Assembly (NCBI GenBank): GCA_009103225.1
Contig: RHPI01002048.1
Location: 878,322 to 942,321, forward strand
DNA length: 64,000 bases
Source: Chlorokybus atmophyticus
Lineage: Eukaryota; Streptophyta; Chlorokybophyceae; Chlorokybales; Chlorokybaceae
Reading direction: 5' to 3'
Every line of letters begins with the position of its first letter. The first letter of the stretch is position 1. Positions 40,497 to 52,458 of the stretch are shown piece by piece. The translations under genes were made by a program, and so were the position numbers. The notes under the pieces are model-generated. The model had not been told where the DNA came from, did no database searches, and saw nothing but the letters and a program-made list of their open reading frames with translations.

Positions 40497-43400
40497 GATA
40501 TTGTCATTATTGTCAATGTGTGGCAATTCAACCGAGGCAACATCGTCGGTTCTCAAAGACTTGCTGACCAAGCAGCCGTTGCCGCAAGCTGCCGTTCAAC
40601 AAGATGAAGACCTTCAGGCTGTTGCCAATGCCCCAGCCCTTCGCACCGTTGCCAAAACGTATCAAGAAGCCTATCAAGAAGTCAGGCACCAAGAACAGAA
40701 ACCCATCGTCATGCGCGAGCTGTGCTCTTAGAACTGGTAGCGTTGTTGTTGAAAGTCTTGAATGACGCACGTGTCACGCAGAAGGTCGGTGCACTTCATA
40801 ACATCAGACGTCATCGGTTTTATCAGCTGAAGTCTATCCGGAGTGATTGGAGCCTGAAGCAGCGTAGCAAACGCAAAGACAGTTTGCATGTGGCCATGCG
40901 GAATTCAATCCAACAATTTTGGCACGAAAATATTAAAGAGTCTGCATCCAAACGATCAAAATAATGATCGAGATGAAGTCACTAACAAGAGGCTGCGCGA
41001 TATCAAAAACTTAAAAAGATGTTTGAAAGGCACTACGCACACAGAGCTCTTCCGAATGCTCAAAGAGCAGCACCCGGAAGTTCAAGTACAGCAGCGGTTA
41101 CTTAAAGCTGAAACTGTACTATATCGGAGGACGGGACGTTCGGCATGTTTGTGTTTGTTCAGCACATACAGAGAACAAGGAGATGTGGACGCCCTTACCA
41201 TTTTTATGCGCCTGCGGCACAATAATAACTGTCACTGTCCCTGCGATTACTGTGAGGTAAGCAAGCTGGCAGTTACTCGACCCCCAAGATCTTACAAGCC
41301 GCCTGCCGCTTACATATTGTTAAAAAGATATAGAAGATCTGCGGCTGCAACAATCCTTGCAATCATATTGTCTACAGCAAGTGGCCCGAAAAAGATTTTC
41401 AAGCCATCTATCAGACGCTGTGAACTCTATCATGTGCCCAAAGGAGCCTGGTGAAGAGTATTATATGAAGCGATGTGTCAAAGGGAAATGCAGTTGGTGT
41501 GGCTGGGACAAGCTTTTTCCGAATTGTGCTACAAAGCTGCACAATTCGGAAAAAGTTGCATCACTACGCGACTATGTCCGTCCCTCTACGGAAAGCAAAA
41601 GCCGAGAGGGCGCGCTGCTGATGGTTCTGCAAAGAAGTACGCGGGGATTTTGCCAAGCAGTCGCTTACTTACTCGGCATTTCGCGTGCGATACTAACCCA
41701 TGCTGGAAACTTTCGCTGGCACGCGTTTCTGAGTTCGTGACAAGCTCCTCAGCAACGACAGTGCTTACAGACGTTCAGTCGCGGCACAATTGTCATGATC
41801 AATATCTTTTCGGAGAACTATACCATTCGCCCAAACAACGAGCTAATGCAGTAGCACTTTCAATCCGCTCCTGTAGTAATCCATGTCATAATAGTGCATC
41901 GGCACGCGCAGATTGAGGTCGATGGCATCGAGTCTACATATGAGCCTGTGCGCATGAAAGAGGTAAAGCAGCATGTGTTACGTTAATAGACCTATCATAG
42001 CTGACTTGCCCGCTGATCAGGTTTAACTCAGCCCTATTTCACGCAGGTGCACTTCTTCATAACGGATGACACCATCAAAGACAGCTCTATGGTGCATCAT
42101 TGCATCATAAGACTCCTAGGGGGGTATCGGCGCAGGGACATTAATGTGCACAAAATTGTCAGTTGGAGTGATAACTGCAGCATATAATTCAAGTGCGCAA
42201 AACAATTTGATTGAGTAGCAAAGTTTGGAGATACTGTTCCCATTGCATCGGTTGTTGAATGCGAGGACGACCCTGCGACTTATTGTCATATAAAGCCGGA
42301 GTGGCATTATCCTTGCTCTCAACACGTTAAAGGAGAACACAACGGCTAGGAAGGAACATTAAAGCACCTTCTTTACAGGGCAGTGCTGCAGGGAGAACAG
42401 ATAGTGTATGATAAGTCCGCAGCACATTACGCTAATGAGAACCTGGGCCGAGGAGCTGTATCCACGTATCTCGAGAAGGCGAGACGTGTGTGCAAAAGCG
42501 CTTTTTTCACCTTTTGGACATTCACAAGGTTGTGCATAATCAAAAGGAAGCAATCACCGGACAATGCCAGGCATTACGAAGTTCCAGGCCGCAAGCGACG
42601 GGTGAAGCGGACCGCTTCATGTCCCGTGCGCTCTGTTGCTTCTGTGCACCATGTGTTGAGGAGCTGCATTCTAGCTGCGTCAACAAGGAGTATGCGGGCA
42701 GGTGGAAGCAGAAGGTGCTCGTGGCTGGAGGTGATGAAGCGGAAGAGGCTGAGCAAGAGGTAAGCATTTCTCAGATTGTGGAAGTGCAGTAGCTGAACAT
42801 TTAGATTTGCATGAGATGTTAAATGTAAATAGTTGCCAGCACATGTAGCTGAATGTCATGTGAGACAATGATGAGCCTGCAAGTTAGTGAAGGTTCGGTG
42901 TCTTGCTTGCTTGCTGTCTGTGCACCGTTGTACATGGAAGTTATGAGAAACATTGCTGAGCTTGCAAGTTAATGGACGTTTATGTCGGGTCGAGGGGAGT
43001 CGAGGGTCACGCTGTCTCGGACAGCTGCATGGACAGCCATGCTGTGCTGGACATGCTGCTGCGCCACCTGTGTAGCGCGTAGCAAAAACAGAAAGATGAC
43101 CTCCACCCTCATGGTGACAAGTGCTTCGTGCAGCTGGTGTGCTGCTGCTGGGTAGTACGGGCAGATGGAGTCGGTGTTCTCCCTACGAACATGCTGTGCT
43201 GTAGCATACAAAGTCAATAAGCCACTACTATAGGTAGTGCTGTTTACACAGTTCTTTGCGTGAGTGGAAGAGAAATTACACTGTTAAGTGAGGTGAATGA
43301 GCAAGCAACACGTGGATGCTATGCCCTGACTGATGCCAACAGCACACCGCGACCAAGTACACAAAGCTCACAGCAAGGACAAGCACAGTGCACAAGAACA

Positions 43401-44290
43401 TGCACAGGCTCTCACACGGTGAGGGGATTCTTGGGAACCAGGACGGTGTGTTTCGTAGTTCAAGTCGCTTCACAAGCTCTTAGCTTTCTCACTTACAGTG
43501 TCACCAGCTGATCCGGTGAACACTGTGCCTACTTATACAAGTCAACTCATGACTGTCCAAAACATAAGCTAACGGTCATATCGAGGCTATTTCCACAGGA
43601 AATTCCCACTCGATATAGAACCTAACTTATAACTGAACTCACAACTGAACAGCTACGCGCGGTGCCTATGTAGGCTATGGTCATGAGCTACTCTAGAGAC
43701 ATGACCTAGCTACTGGTCAGAGACGCGCGCGGGTTGCCATGCTGGTAAGCCGGGCGAGGGTCTTGCTGTAGGCATGCCCGATGATGACTGGCATGCTTGG
43801 GCGATAGGCATAACATTTAGCATCTTGCAATGCGTGCCAATGCAAGCAGGGTACTGCAGTTTCCGTAATCTAAGTGCTTGCTGTCTTGCAGACGCTAATG
43901 CTAAACCAAGGGATGCTGGCATTGACCTTAAAGAAGGGGGATCTCTTTGTTGTATCTGCAGACATGAGCGGTGTAGATCACAACAGAGATGCACCTTACT
44001 GGATTCTTCAACGTATGGAGGAGGCAGAAAGAAACTGTCAATCCACAACCCGTGCGGACAGCTACGGCAACAATGTGCTGCTGGACACGCTCCACTTTAC
44101 AGGAGTATATTTTTGGCGACTCACGCATCAACATGTCCCAGTTCAAGAGTTGCAAAAACGGTCTTTGTAGTTCCTACTGCCTTAACCCCATGAAAAGGCA
44201 AGAGTATCAGCTTACTGACTGCGGTGCGCACCCAAGGTCACGTTGGAGCGGGAACACAAGAGTGAACGACTTACTCGCAGTAAGTCCAAG
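40497..44290 (+). pseudogene. TE-E transposase, DDE type, family not identified
   Basis: Pieces in order: IQQFWHENIKESASK; TTHTELFRMLKEQHPEVQVQQ with CLCLFSTYREQGDVDAL; a Cys cluster (MKRCVKGKCSWCGWDKL, 41466-41520); and a probable catalytic core with NIFSENYTIRP, VHFFITDDTIKDSSMVHH (42050-42095) and KIVSWSDNCSIQF. Then come KGEHNG...EGTLKHLL and RQ-type Cys pairs (CCFCAPCVEEL). After a ~1.1-kb intron, an exon from about 43892 carries LTLKKGDLFVVSADM and APYWILQRMEEAERN. I know this motif order from unclassified transposase-like proteins of animals and protists. In-frame TAG at 41852, other stops and several frameshifts show it is dead. Confidence 0.6.
42790..43891. other. large intron or insertion inside the TE-E transposase
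   Basis: Bounded by a GTAAGC donor (about 42761) and a TTGCAG acceptor (about 43891). It contains no transposase sequence. The part 43230-43740 has an LTR-like look (a reverse TATA-like stretch in CTACTTATACAAG, and CACAAGCTCTTAG), so a solo copia LTR is possible, but I could not fix its ends. Confidence 0.35.
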
Positions 44291-47200
44291 CTGAAGACAT
44301 GGGAAAGATATAGGGGAGTCGTTGTTTCGCATACGGGCCGAGCTGCATGAGGCCATCCTTAAGGTGTTGTGAAGTAGATTAGCTAGGGGTGTACAATTGT
44401 TTGGCTACCAAGATAATGCTAGTTGCTGCAGTGGATGTTGCATCATGTTTTCCGTGTATAATGTGTTGCTGTGGATGTCACTTCATGTATCTTGAAAAGT
44501 TGCAAGTAGTGTAAATATCATCATGTCTTTATGTAGGAATTAGCTCATTAGTTATGATATGTAATGTGTGCATTCGGGATAGAATCTCGTGCAAGTTGCA
44601 AATACAGCTGTTTTCAGCCTATTATAGGCCCGTTTTTACAACTTTAAAGCATCCAAGCCATTTGCAAAAAGTGCAACCCCAGACCTTGCTACACGCCTGT
44701 GGCACAAGGTCTCAAGCGATACACAAGCGCAATAAATGTGCGCATGAGCATGACCTTTGTAGTACTGCAATCACCACACCAGATAACAACAGACATGGAT
44801 GCACCGTGTATCCATGTTTGTTTTTGTGTTGCGGCGCAATACAGCAAGCGCAATAGCACAACGAGTGTCTATCTCGCGTTTTAAAATGTGTACGCTGCAG
44901 TGACAGTAGGACAAAGCATTACCGCTGTTTAACATAGGGGGGGCTTCCGTGATGTTGCGCTGATCCTGCTTGAGCTCATTAACATGTTTGGCTGTGGCAA
45001 CTCTAATAGCGGCTCCGGCAACAGGTCAGAGTGCCTTGCACGAGGCCAATAATGAAGTTGATTATGATTGACTGCTAGGACTATAAGACACAGATGTGGT
45101 GAATTGCAGGTTGGTGGTGAAGAGTTGTGCAACCCGCAGCAATTTGTTTATCACAATGCAAAGCAAGGTTATACCATAATCTCACACAACCATTATAAGC
45201 TAATAAGTCCACTGCATCATATTGCAATTCAAAGAAGAGAAGAAGAGTCGGGAGCATTACATTGTATGGGATGGCGAAGCAATGCACATAGCATAGCACA
45301 CAGCATGGCATTGCACTGCATAGCTACAATGTTGTTATATGCAAAGCAATTTAAGCTTCCCTCAAGCAAGTTACCCACCTGCAATGCCTGCTGGCGCTCC
45401 AAGCTGCGTTGTCACGCTCCGATACCTCCGCAAAGTTCAGCTGCAAGGTTTGCATGGACAACATTGTAGCACACAAGCAAGCGTGAGTAAGCATTGTCGC
45501 CTCAGCTGCAGCAACATAACCTGTCACAGCAATCTCAACATGCATGGAAGGGCAAGGGCAGCTTCTTGTTTATCTGCTAGGCAGTCATGCTTGGCCATAA
45601 ACGGCGTCGGCCTGGACCATTATGGGCAGCAGGGCCGAAGGAGCAGGCGACATTAATGTACTTGGTGTCACGCCTATAAGGCTGGCGAAAGTCATTCTCT
45701 GTCCCTTACTTATGTTGGTATGAAGGGACCAAGTGGGATTTTTCATTCCATAAGCGAGTGTAAGTACTTATGGCGTTTGCTCTTAATCGGTCCGCTTTTG
45801 AGCCTGTGTGGGCCTTGAGTGACGATAAACTACATAAGACATTGATGCTAGGCTAGCACAGAGCTTGTCAATGCCTATGGCATGTGAGCCTTGAGTATCG
45901 TATTGTGAGTTGCCATCGGTAGGAAGCCAAGTTGGCAAACCACATCATGTGGACTGTTGCAGTGCGATTTGCCATTGATGTGACTGTTGTGAGGCAAATG
46001 GTGCCTGTGGGCATTCCGCCTGTACATGTGTAAAGGGGAGCTTAAGTTTGCTGCTCCGAGGCAAGATGGTTACTCTTGCATAAACTCGAGGTAGTTGATA
46101 CTCCTGAGGTAAAGTTTGTTAGCTCCGATGTTGGAACAAGGTCAGCGCACAGTGACAAGGCCTAGGTGGCCTTGGACATCATGTGCTGGGTCACGAGAGC
46201 AGCATGTAATCTAAATGCTATGTTGCATCCTTGAGTTGGGACCAAGACATCAGCGTGTTTGCCTTACAAAAGGGCCACTTGTGCATGGGGTGACTGGTCG
46301 TTAGCTGTTTAAGGGGCTCTCCCCCTCATCCCTCGTGGGGTGTGGTGTTGTGGTGTTGTGCACGTGGGTGTGTGCGTACTTGGGGCTAGAGCTGACGGGA
46401 GAGGCCGGTGGTCATCCTCTCCTCCCTTGGTGCTAAGTTGCATATTCTCTTGCAAGGTGCTGCACCGGTAACGCTAGTGGGAGTTCCATCTGTAAGTTTA
46501 AAGTGCTTATGCATAAGTTTGCTAAGGCCCGACCAGCAAGTAGGTAGTGGTATTGTTACATTTGGGGTTTGAGTTGTTGAATGGGGGAGGGGCGGGGATG
46601 GAGGGCATGCGCACCGCAAATGAGGGGAATGAGGAGGAGTGTAGGGTGAAAGTGTGAATGCACCATTCGTAGTAAACCTGCAGGTCGAAGGGGCGGCTGT
46701 GCAGAGACAGCATTGCCTTCATCAGCTCCACCGTCGCCGCCGTTACCAGCACCTGAGTGACAACGGCTATGGCGACGGCGGTGAGTGTTTGTGCGTGCGT
46801 GCATGTAACTATGGTTCTGTGTGCATCCACACATCTATTTGTAAGCATTTAATATTAACACGCAACTCATGTGCTTTGCTTGTTACATCCGTCACGCTAC
46901 ACCACATGTTAAAATGGATTCCATCAGCCTCATAGGTAATTGAAGAGTTCGACCCGTTACCAACCTCGGCTGCAAGAGCTCGTCTTGTATACTCTTGCCA
47001 TTTTGAAACGGGCATCAAAGAGGATTGGGTTGTTATGAGCGACCTCGCTGCCACTTGTTCGACAGGCACAATGGGATAGCTTGATGCAAGGGGAGGGGTA
47101 GTTTGTAATAAACCAAAGACACAGACTAATTTCATTGTCTTTGCACACCTTGAGCGAACAGTTGTGTTGACTATGATGTCAGCTACAACAGCGTGTTTGC

Positions 47201-47878
47201 AGCCTATTGGATATGTGCAACTTGATTGCAGCAAGGTTATCTATCTGTTCCGGCGTTATGTGTACAATCTTTACATTGTGCAGGTGGTTGTGTGATATGC
47301 AAGGAGAAGGGTAGTAGGCAATGAACCGACACAGATCAATTTCATTGTTTTTGCACAGATTCAGCGCAGATGTGTGTTGACTATGTTAACTGGACAGCGT
47401 GCTTACAGTCTATTTGATATGTGCACCTGTATACAGCGAGATAATCTATCCGTTCAGCGTTATGCATACAATCTTTGTACTGTGCAGGTGATGATGTAAC
47501 ATTCCGTGGCTGATTGATACTATTTTGATTGATTGATATTATTTTCGTAAATATTCAATGTTAACTGTAAGTACCACTGCAACTTGTGTACAATGCACAC
47601 ATTAACCAAGAACTGCCAAGTGTACATTCCATGCACATCCAGCATTATGTATTTGCTACTGTATCAACCAGTAGCGTACGCAACCAACAAACGAATACCA
47701 GACGGAGAGAAGGGTTGTGCGGCAAGATATGACAACCAGCCAAAAGTACGGTCGTTCATGGCCAGCAAAGTGCACGCGGTGAGGGAGGGTACAAAGTCAA
47801 ACTCTGATTATATGTTCAGTGTTGCACACAATACATCTAAGCCCAAGGCCCTACACAGCAACTAAAAAGCAGGCTAGT
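44291..47878. other. intergenic stretch without recognised genes
   Basis: About 3.6 kb with only short, motif-free open frames on both strands. It is marked by the ~204-bp duplication at 47085-47492 and by TGTG-rich stretches (46330-46370). Non-coding RNA genes could be missed by eye. Confidence 0.4.
47085..47492. repeat. diverged ~204-bp tandem duplication
   Basis: Two consecutive copies share AATTTCATTGTCTTTGCACA, GTGTTGACTATG, GATATGTGCA, ATCTATC.GTTC and a closing TGTGCAGGTG. The copies are about 75-80% alike by eye. Confidence 0.8.
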
Positions 47879-48926
47879 TTACTGGCCGGGGGCGAAGGTG
47901 GTGGCGTAGTTCCAGGCGTTGTTGCCGACGGGGTTAGCCAGATGGTCGAGGAGGTTCTGGTATGGGCCCTTGCCGGTGACGATGGCCTGGACGAAGAATC
48001 CGAACATGGAGAACATGGCGAGGCGGCCGTTCTTGATCTCCTTGACCTTGAGCTCGGAGAAGGTGTCGGGGTCGTCAGCCAGACCCAGGGGGTCGAAGTA
48101 GCCGCCGGGGTACACCTTGTCGAGGCCCTCGCCGGCCGGTCCACCGTTGACACGGTAGGCCTCAGCCAGACCCATGAGCACAACCTGGAAGGCGAGGGTG
48201 GCGAGGATGGACTGGGCGTGAACGAGGTTGGGGTTGCCGAGGTAGTCCAGGCCGCCGGCGGAGAAGATCTGGGAGCCAGCCTTGAACCAGACAGACTCGC
48301 CGAAGGAGATGCCAGCGCTCTTCTCCAGAAGCTCGGGCAAGATGCAGCCCAGAGCGCCGAGCATGGCCCAACGGGCGTGGATCACCTCAATCTCGCGGTA
48401 GCTGTGAGATGAGACACCGAGTCAGAATCTGCGAGTGCCTGCCACTCATCGCGTGCCTCCGCCACAAGTAGCCCATGCGACCATGCAACCACCAGCCATG
48501 ACAGTGCAAGCTTCGGCTATCCCAAACCAGAGGAGCTACCGCAACTAACCCATGCACACGTCGCAATACAAGCGAGGGCAAGCAACAGCCAGACGCTAGC
48601 ACGGGGCCAGTGGGGCGGCGGCGTTACCTGGCGAAGGTCTCGGGGTCGGCGGAGAGGCCGGCGGTGTCCCAGCCGTAGTCACCGGGGAACTCTCCGTTGA
48701 GGTACGAGGGGGTGTCGCCGGAGAAGGGGCCGAGGAACTTGACGCGGTCGGGGCCGTACCACATGCTGTCGCCGGACGCGAACTTCTTGGCGCCGGTCTT
48801 GCGCATGGTCACCTTGGCCTCGCCCATGGGGCCGACCTTCTGGACCAGCGCATTCTTGGGCTTGAGCTCGACGCCCGCGCGGGGGGCGACGATGGCAGCG
48901 ACGGCGGCGGTGGCGATAGCGGCCAT
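47879..48926 (-). CDS. light-harvesting chlorophyll a/b-binding protein (LHCII type)
   Basis: Two exons, 48926-48628 and 48401-47879, joined at a GT-AG intron (phase 2) to give 273 residues. Residues 1 to about 30 are an Ala/Arg-rich plastid transit peptide. The mature N-terminus carries [15 protein letters not shown], including the WYxxxR trimerisation motif of LHCII. Three membrane helices follow: B with [17 protein letters not shown] with [19 protein letters not shown], and A with [20 protein letters not shown], showing the usual Glu/Arg/Asn/His chlorophyll ligands. It ends [10 protein letters not shown] and TAA. It binds chlorophyll a/b and carotenoids in the thylakoid as an antenna, mainly for photosystem II. 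The GC-rich codons contrast with the AT-rich flanks. A frame extends upstream of 48926, but the start chosen gives a standard transit peptide. Confidence 0.96.
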
Positions 48927-48997
48927 GGTGACTAGCTGTGCAGGAGAATGCACAACACAACGCTACAACAACCTGCCCTGCAAGCATTGCGACGACA

Positions 48998-49057
48998 ATA
49001 TATAACACCGCCGGAGCCTATGCAAAGCGCGAAGATCTGGCGGGCTCGCCCCCATTG
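48998..49057 (-). promoter_or_regulatory. LHC core promoter: TATA and CCAAT boxes
   Basis: On the minus strand TTATATATT lies about 72 bp before the ATG (core 48998-49005) and CCAAT (49053-49057) about 50 bp further upstream. Spacing suits a strong TATA promoter. Inferred from sequence only. Confidence 0.5.
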
Positions 49058-52000
49058 GCTGACCCGCGTTGGCCCTGCCCTCCCCGCTTTGCCGGCAGAG
49101 ATCAGGATAGCGCTAAATTAGAGCTGGCAGTCACCGATAACCTTCGTGAGCCGACTAACCGATAAGAGTCAATCATGTAACCGGGTACCAGGTATTCGAC
49201 AAGGGCTTGGTCAGTGTCGTCGGTTAGAGAGGCCGTAAAGTAGGCCGACCACGTAAGGCAGGCTGTGGCTGACCTCATGAACAAAAACAAGAAACTGGTC
49301 GGGATTTTCCGTTTCAGCCCATCCAAATGGCCACGAACAGTTTCTACCTCTAGACCTATATGTGCACTCAGACGCACAGCTTTGGTAAATGAACACCATA
49401 CACCGGAACACCAGCTACAACCTGTGCAAGCGCTTGCACATTCAACCATAATCAAACCATCTGATACGTGCATGCATGGGAGTTGATAAGTATATATAGA
49501 ATTTGAAAATTTGCTTAATGCACATGTGTTTTTGATCATTATCAATTATAATGTAATATGGTTAATATACATATCGTTCGAAGCCGCACATGCATAATAA
49601 CTTGTGTTGATTATTATAAAACGATCTTGTTAACGTTATGCATGTAACTTTAAATGATTTACAAGGCGCAATCATAATGTCATGTGATAATATGCATCTC
49701 ATAGCTTGACGTCGTAGTAAGTTGAATTGTGATTGTCGAAAGTTATATACCAAAAGCCGACAGTATTTGTTATATGATTATCAATGCGGGCATTTTTAAT
49801 ATTGTTATTGTAGCATGTGGCATGTGACATATGTTGCATGTGCGACATTGTACAATATATACTTCAAATCAAAATGAATGACGGCATCTTAAGCTTTTGC
49901 AAACATAATCAGCCTTAACCAGTTTGGTTTACGTTGCCTCCAATTAATTATACCATACTGATTGCCAACGATGAACGCAGTTGCGGTGAATATTGTCATT
50001 TATTTGGCTCACACTATAAGCGAGCACTAAATAAACAAATGTTGCTACGTTAAACGTGTTGTGCAACATGTTGCAGCATAATGCCTTCATCGCCAGCATC
50101 AAAGGTTTATCTAATTGTCAAGATGCGCATGGTCCACATGCGGCTAACCTATGGCTAGCAACCGATGGCATGAAAATCATCTGCTTTTCGGGCGCTTGGT
50201 CGTTTATCAAGATCATGGAAGCAGCAAGCTTGCCCCCAACTCATTCTCTATGCGCCCATTATTTGATTGTTTTTTTGCCTATTGCATGTAAGATAACAAA
50301 ATTTATAAGCAACAGTTAATGCGTAAACTCTTGAAGCTGACCTTTTTATGTGCAACGCAAGTTTTGCGCATGTAGTTGGTGCACATTATAATAACATGCA
50401 TGCAGTAAACGCCACAGTTGCAATTAAAGCCTCCATGTCGCAAAATCTTGGGGTACATTTCCTGCCTAATGGCCCAGGCATCAAATAGTGCTTCAAACTT
50501 GCTTAGCATATGCGCAAAACGATGGACATTGCAACAAAAACGACTTGTCCCCTTGCGTAGAATACTATTCGCCCTGACTTGTATACTATTCATTGCACAA
50601 AGACATAGTAATGTGTATGGTGATTGCAGTAATGCAAGATACATGGAGCACATTCGTGGCAATACACTGCAGAGCACATCATGTGTTAATACTTTGCAAT
50701 CATTGTACAATAACTTGCATTGCCTGAACGCACAATTTACACTTGGTTATCCAATGAAAACTGCTGCAACATTATCTCCAAGGTGATCAAGTTCCTGCAG
50801 TACTTTTGTAAATGGCCTAAGCATTAAATAATGGTTAAAACTCGCTCAACATTTGTGAAATACACTTGATAGTGCAATAATCAAGAAAATTTCCCTGCTA
50901 TTATAAAAGTTTTATAATTGAAGGATACTATCATATGATAAAGATTGCAGCTACTCACATGCTGACAGCAATGAGTGGTATATAAATAAAGCATGCTTCC
51001 CACAAGGTATAAGCAAGAATACTTTACAATCTCCATCAAACAATTTTTTGCCTTCAGCGCTTGATTATCATGTAACATGTATCCTTTAAAGAATTTTACG
51101 AAGCATTTGCGCAAGTGAAGAGTGACAACTTGTTATTGACTAACAAATCACATTCAATAAATATTGTTCTGTTCCTTGATTGCGTATGCTGCACAACACT
51201 AAGCCATATCAGAATAGTTGGCATAGCTCTTATACTACGTATAAAATTTAACGGTGCACATCTCGTATATGTAACTGTACTTCATTATGTCGCTGCATTG
51301 CTACATTGCGTGAACAATATATATCGCGCCATGACCCTTTAACATGGACAACAAGTGCTTTTTATCTCTGTTGCGATTATAAATGTATTTAGAGAGGTAA
51401 ATGTAATTGAAGTGCAAGAAGTGCAACTTTACTACAATTGGATTAAGGAGCGCCCTTGCATGCATTTTTGTAGGATGCTGTATAAGTGGCGTTAGACATT
51501 AAGGAAAATGGAAATGAGGAGTTGCAGTGCGTGTGGTTGTTGTACAAAAGCAATTGTCGTTCACAATGGGTGTGGCGTGAAATGATTGTAATTGTGACTC
51601 GCTGCCATATGTTGACGCAATAAGATGTGATGGCAACTGCTGACGTTCTATTGCATTAATTACTTAATGCTTATTGTGAAGTTAAGATATTATAATCATG
51701 ACTTTAATCGCATATGCATTGTGCACCAAGTGCGTGACGTTATAGCGCGAAACCTGTAAGCACGCACGCATGTAAAACTATATGCAAGTTTGATTAGCTT
51801 ATCATGCTGCGGCGAGGTACACCGTGTCACATAACATGTGATTGTTTATGGAATGTACAAATGAGTGTTTAAGTCTACAATATAACACTATCAGTGCTGT
51901 ATGTGAGCTTGCATATTAATTCCACTCAAGTAAATGTTATAGTCAATCACAACGCTGACAGCAGCCATGCACAGGTTCCAACGTGAAGCATTACATATAC

Positions 52001-52458
52001 ACAATCACAATTAATGACACTGCAGCACTACTCTGTTCCATCCAATTGCCCAGCTCTATTGCGATCCATAGCGCTAATTGAACCTCCGCCGGTCAAGCTA
52101 ACCGCAGCCCCCAGTCTCTGGCCGGCCTGGTAAGTGGTCGCGGTTAGCTTTGCCGGTTGGACGTGAACGCGAAAGCCAGGGTTGCGCAGTTTTACGCGGT
52201 GTTCGTGGTTCGTTGAGTGGGCAGCGAGGGACCCCATGCATGCATGGTCCGGCCCGGGCCGTCCGGGGCATCAGCACCCCGGAGAGATCGAGCCAGCCTG
52301 GCGACAGAGATCATAGGTGCGAATCGGTTAGGGTCAGTGTCGCCGTTACGCATCACGCTCAGACACAACAGCGTGACGCAGTAGTTAGTGGCAAGCCCAG
52401 CCGGCGGCGGCGGTGGCCGCGGCGGCGGTGCCGTGGGAAATTGCTCAGCACACACAAC
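49058..52458. other. intergenic stretch between LHC and BBS7
   Basis: About 3.4 kb, AT-rich from 49500 to 52000 and dotted with TGCATG-like words. A 147-codon open frame on the minus strand (49545-49102) has no recognisable motif. GC content rises again from about 52090, marking the BBS7 promoter region. No gene supported. Confidence 0.5.

Noticed and set aside
43230-43740. Solo copia LTR in the TE-E transposase intron
   Set aside because: It has an LTR-like composition and reverse TATA-like motif, but I could not identify TG...CA ends or a target duplication, so it is mentioned only as a possibility.
49102-49545. 147-codon minus-strand frame upstream of LHC as a gene
   Set aside because: No domain, no splice support, and it lies in the LHC promoter side region. 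Left as unassigned.
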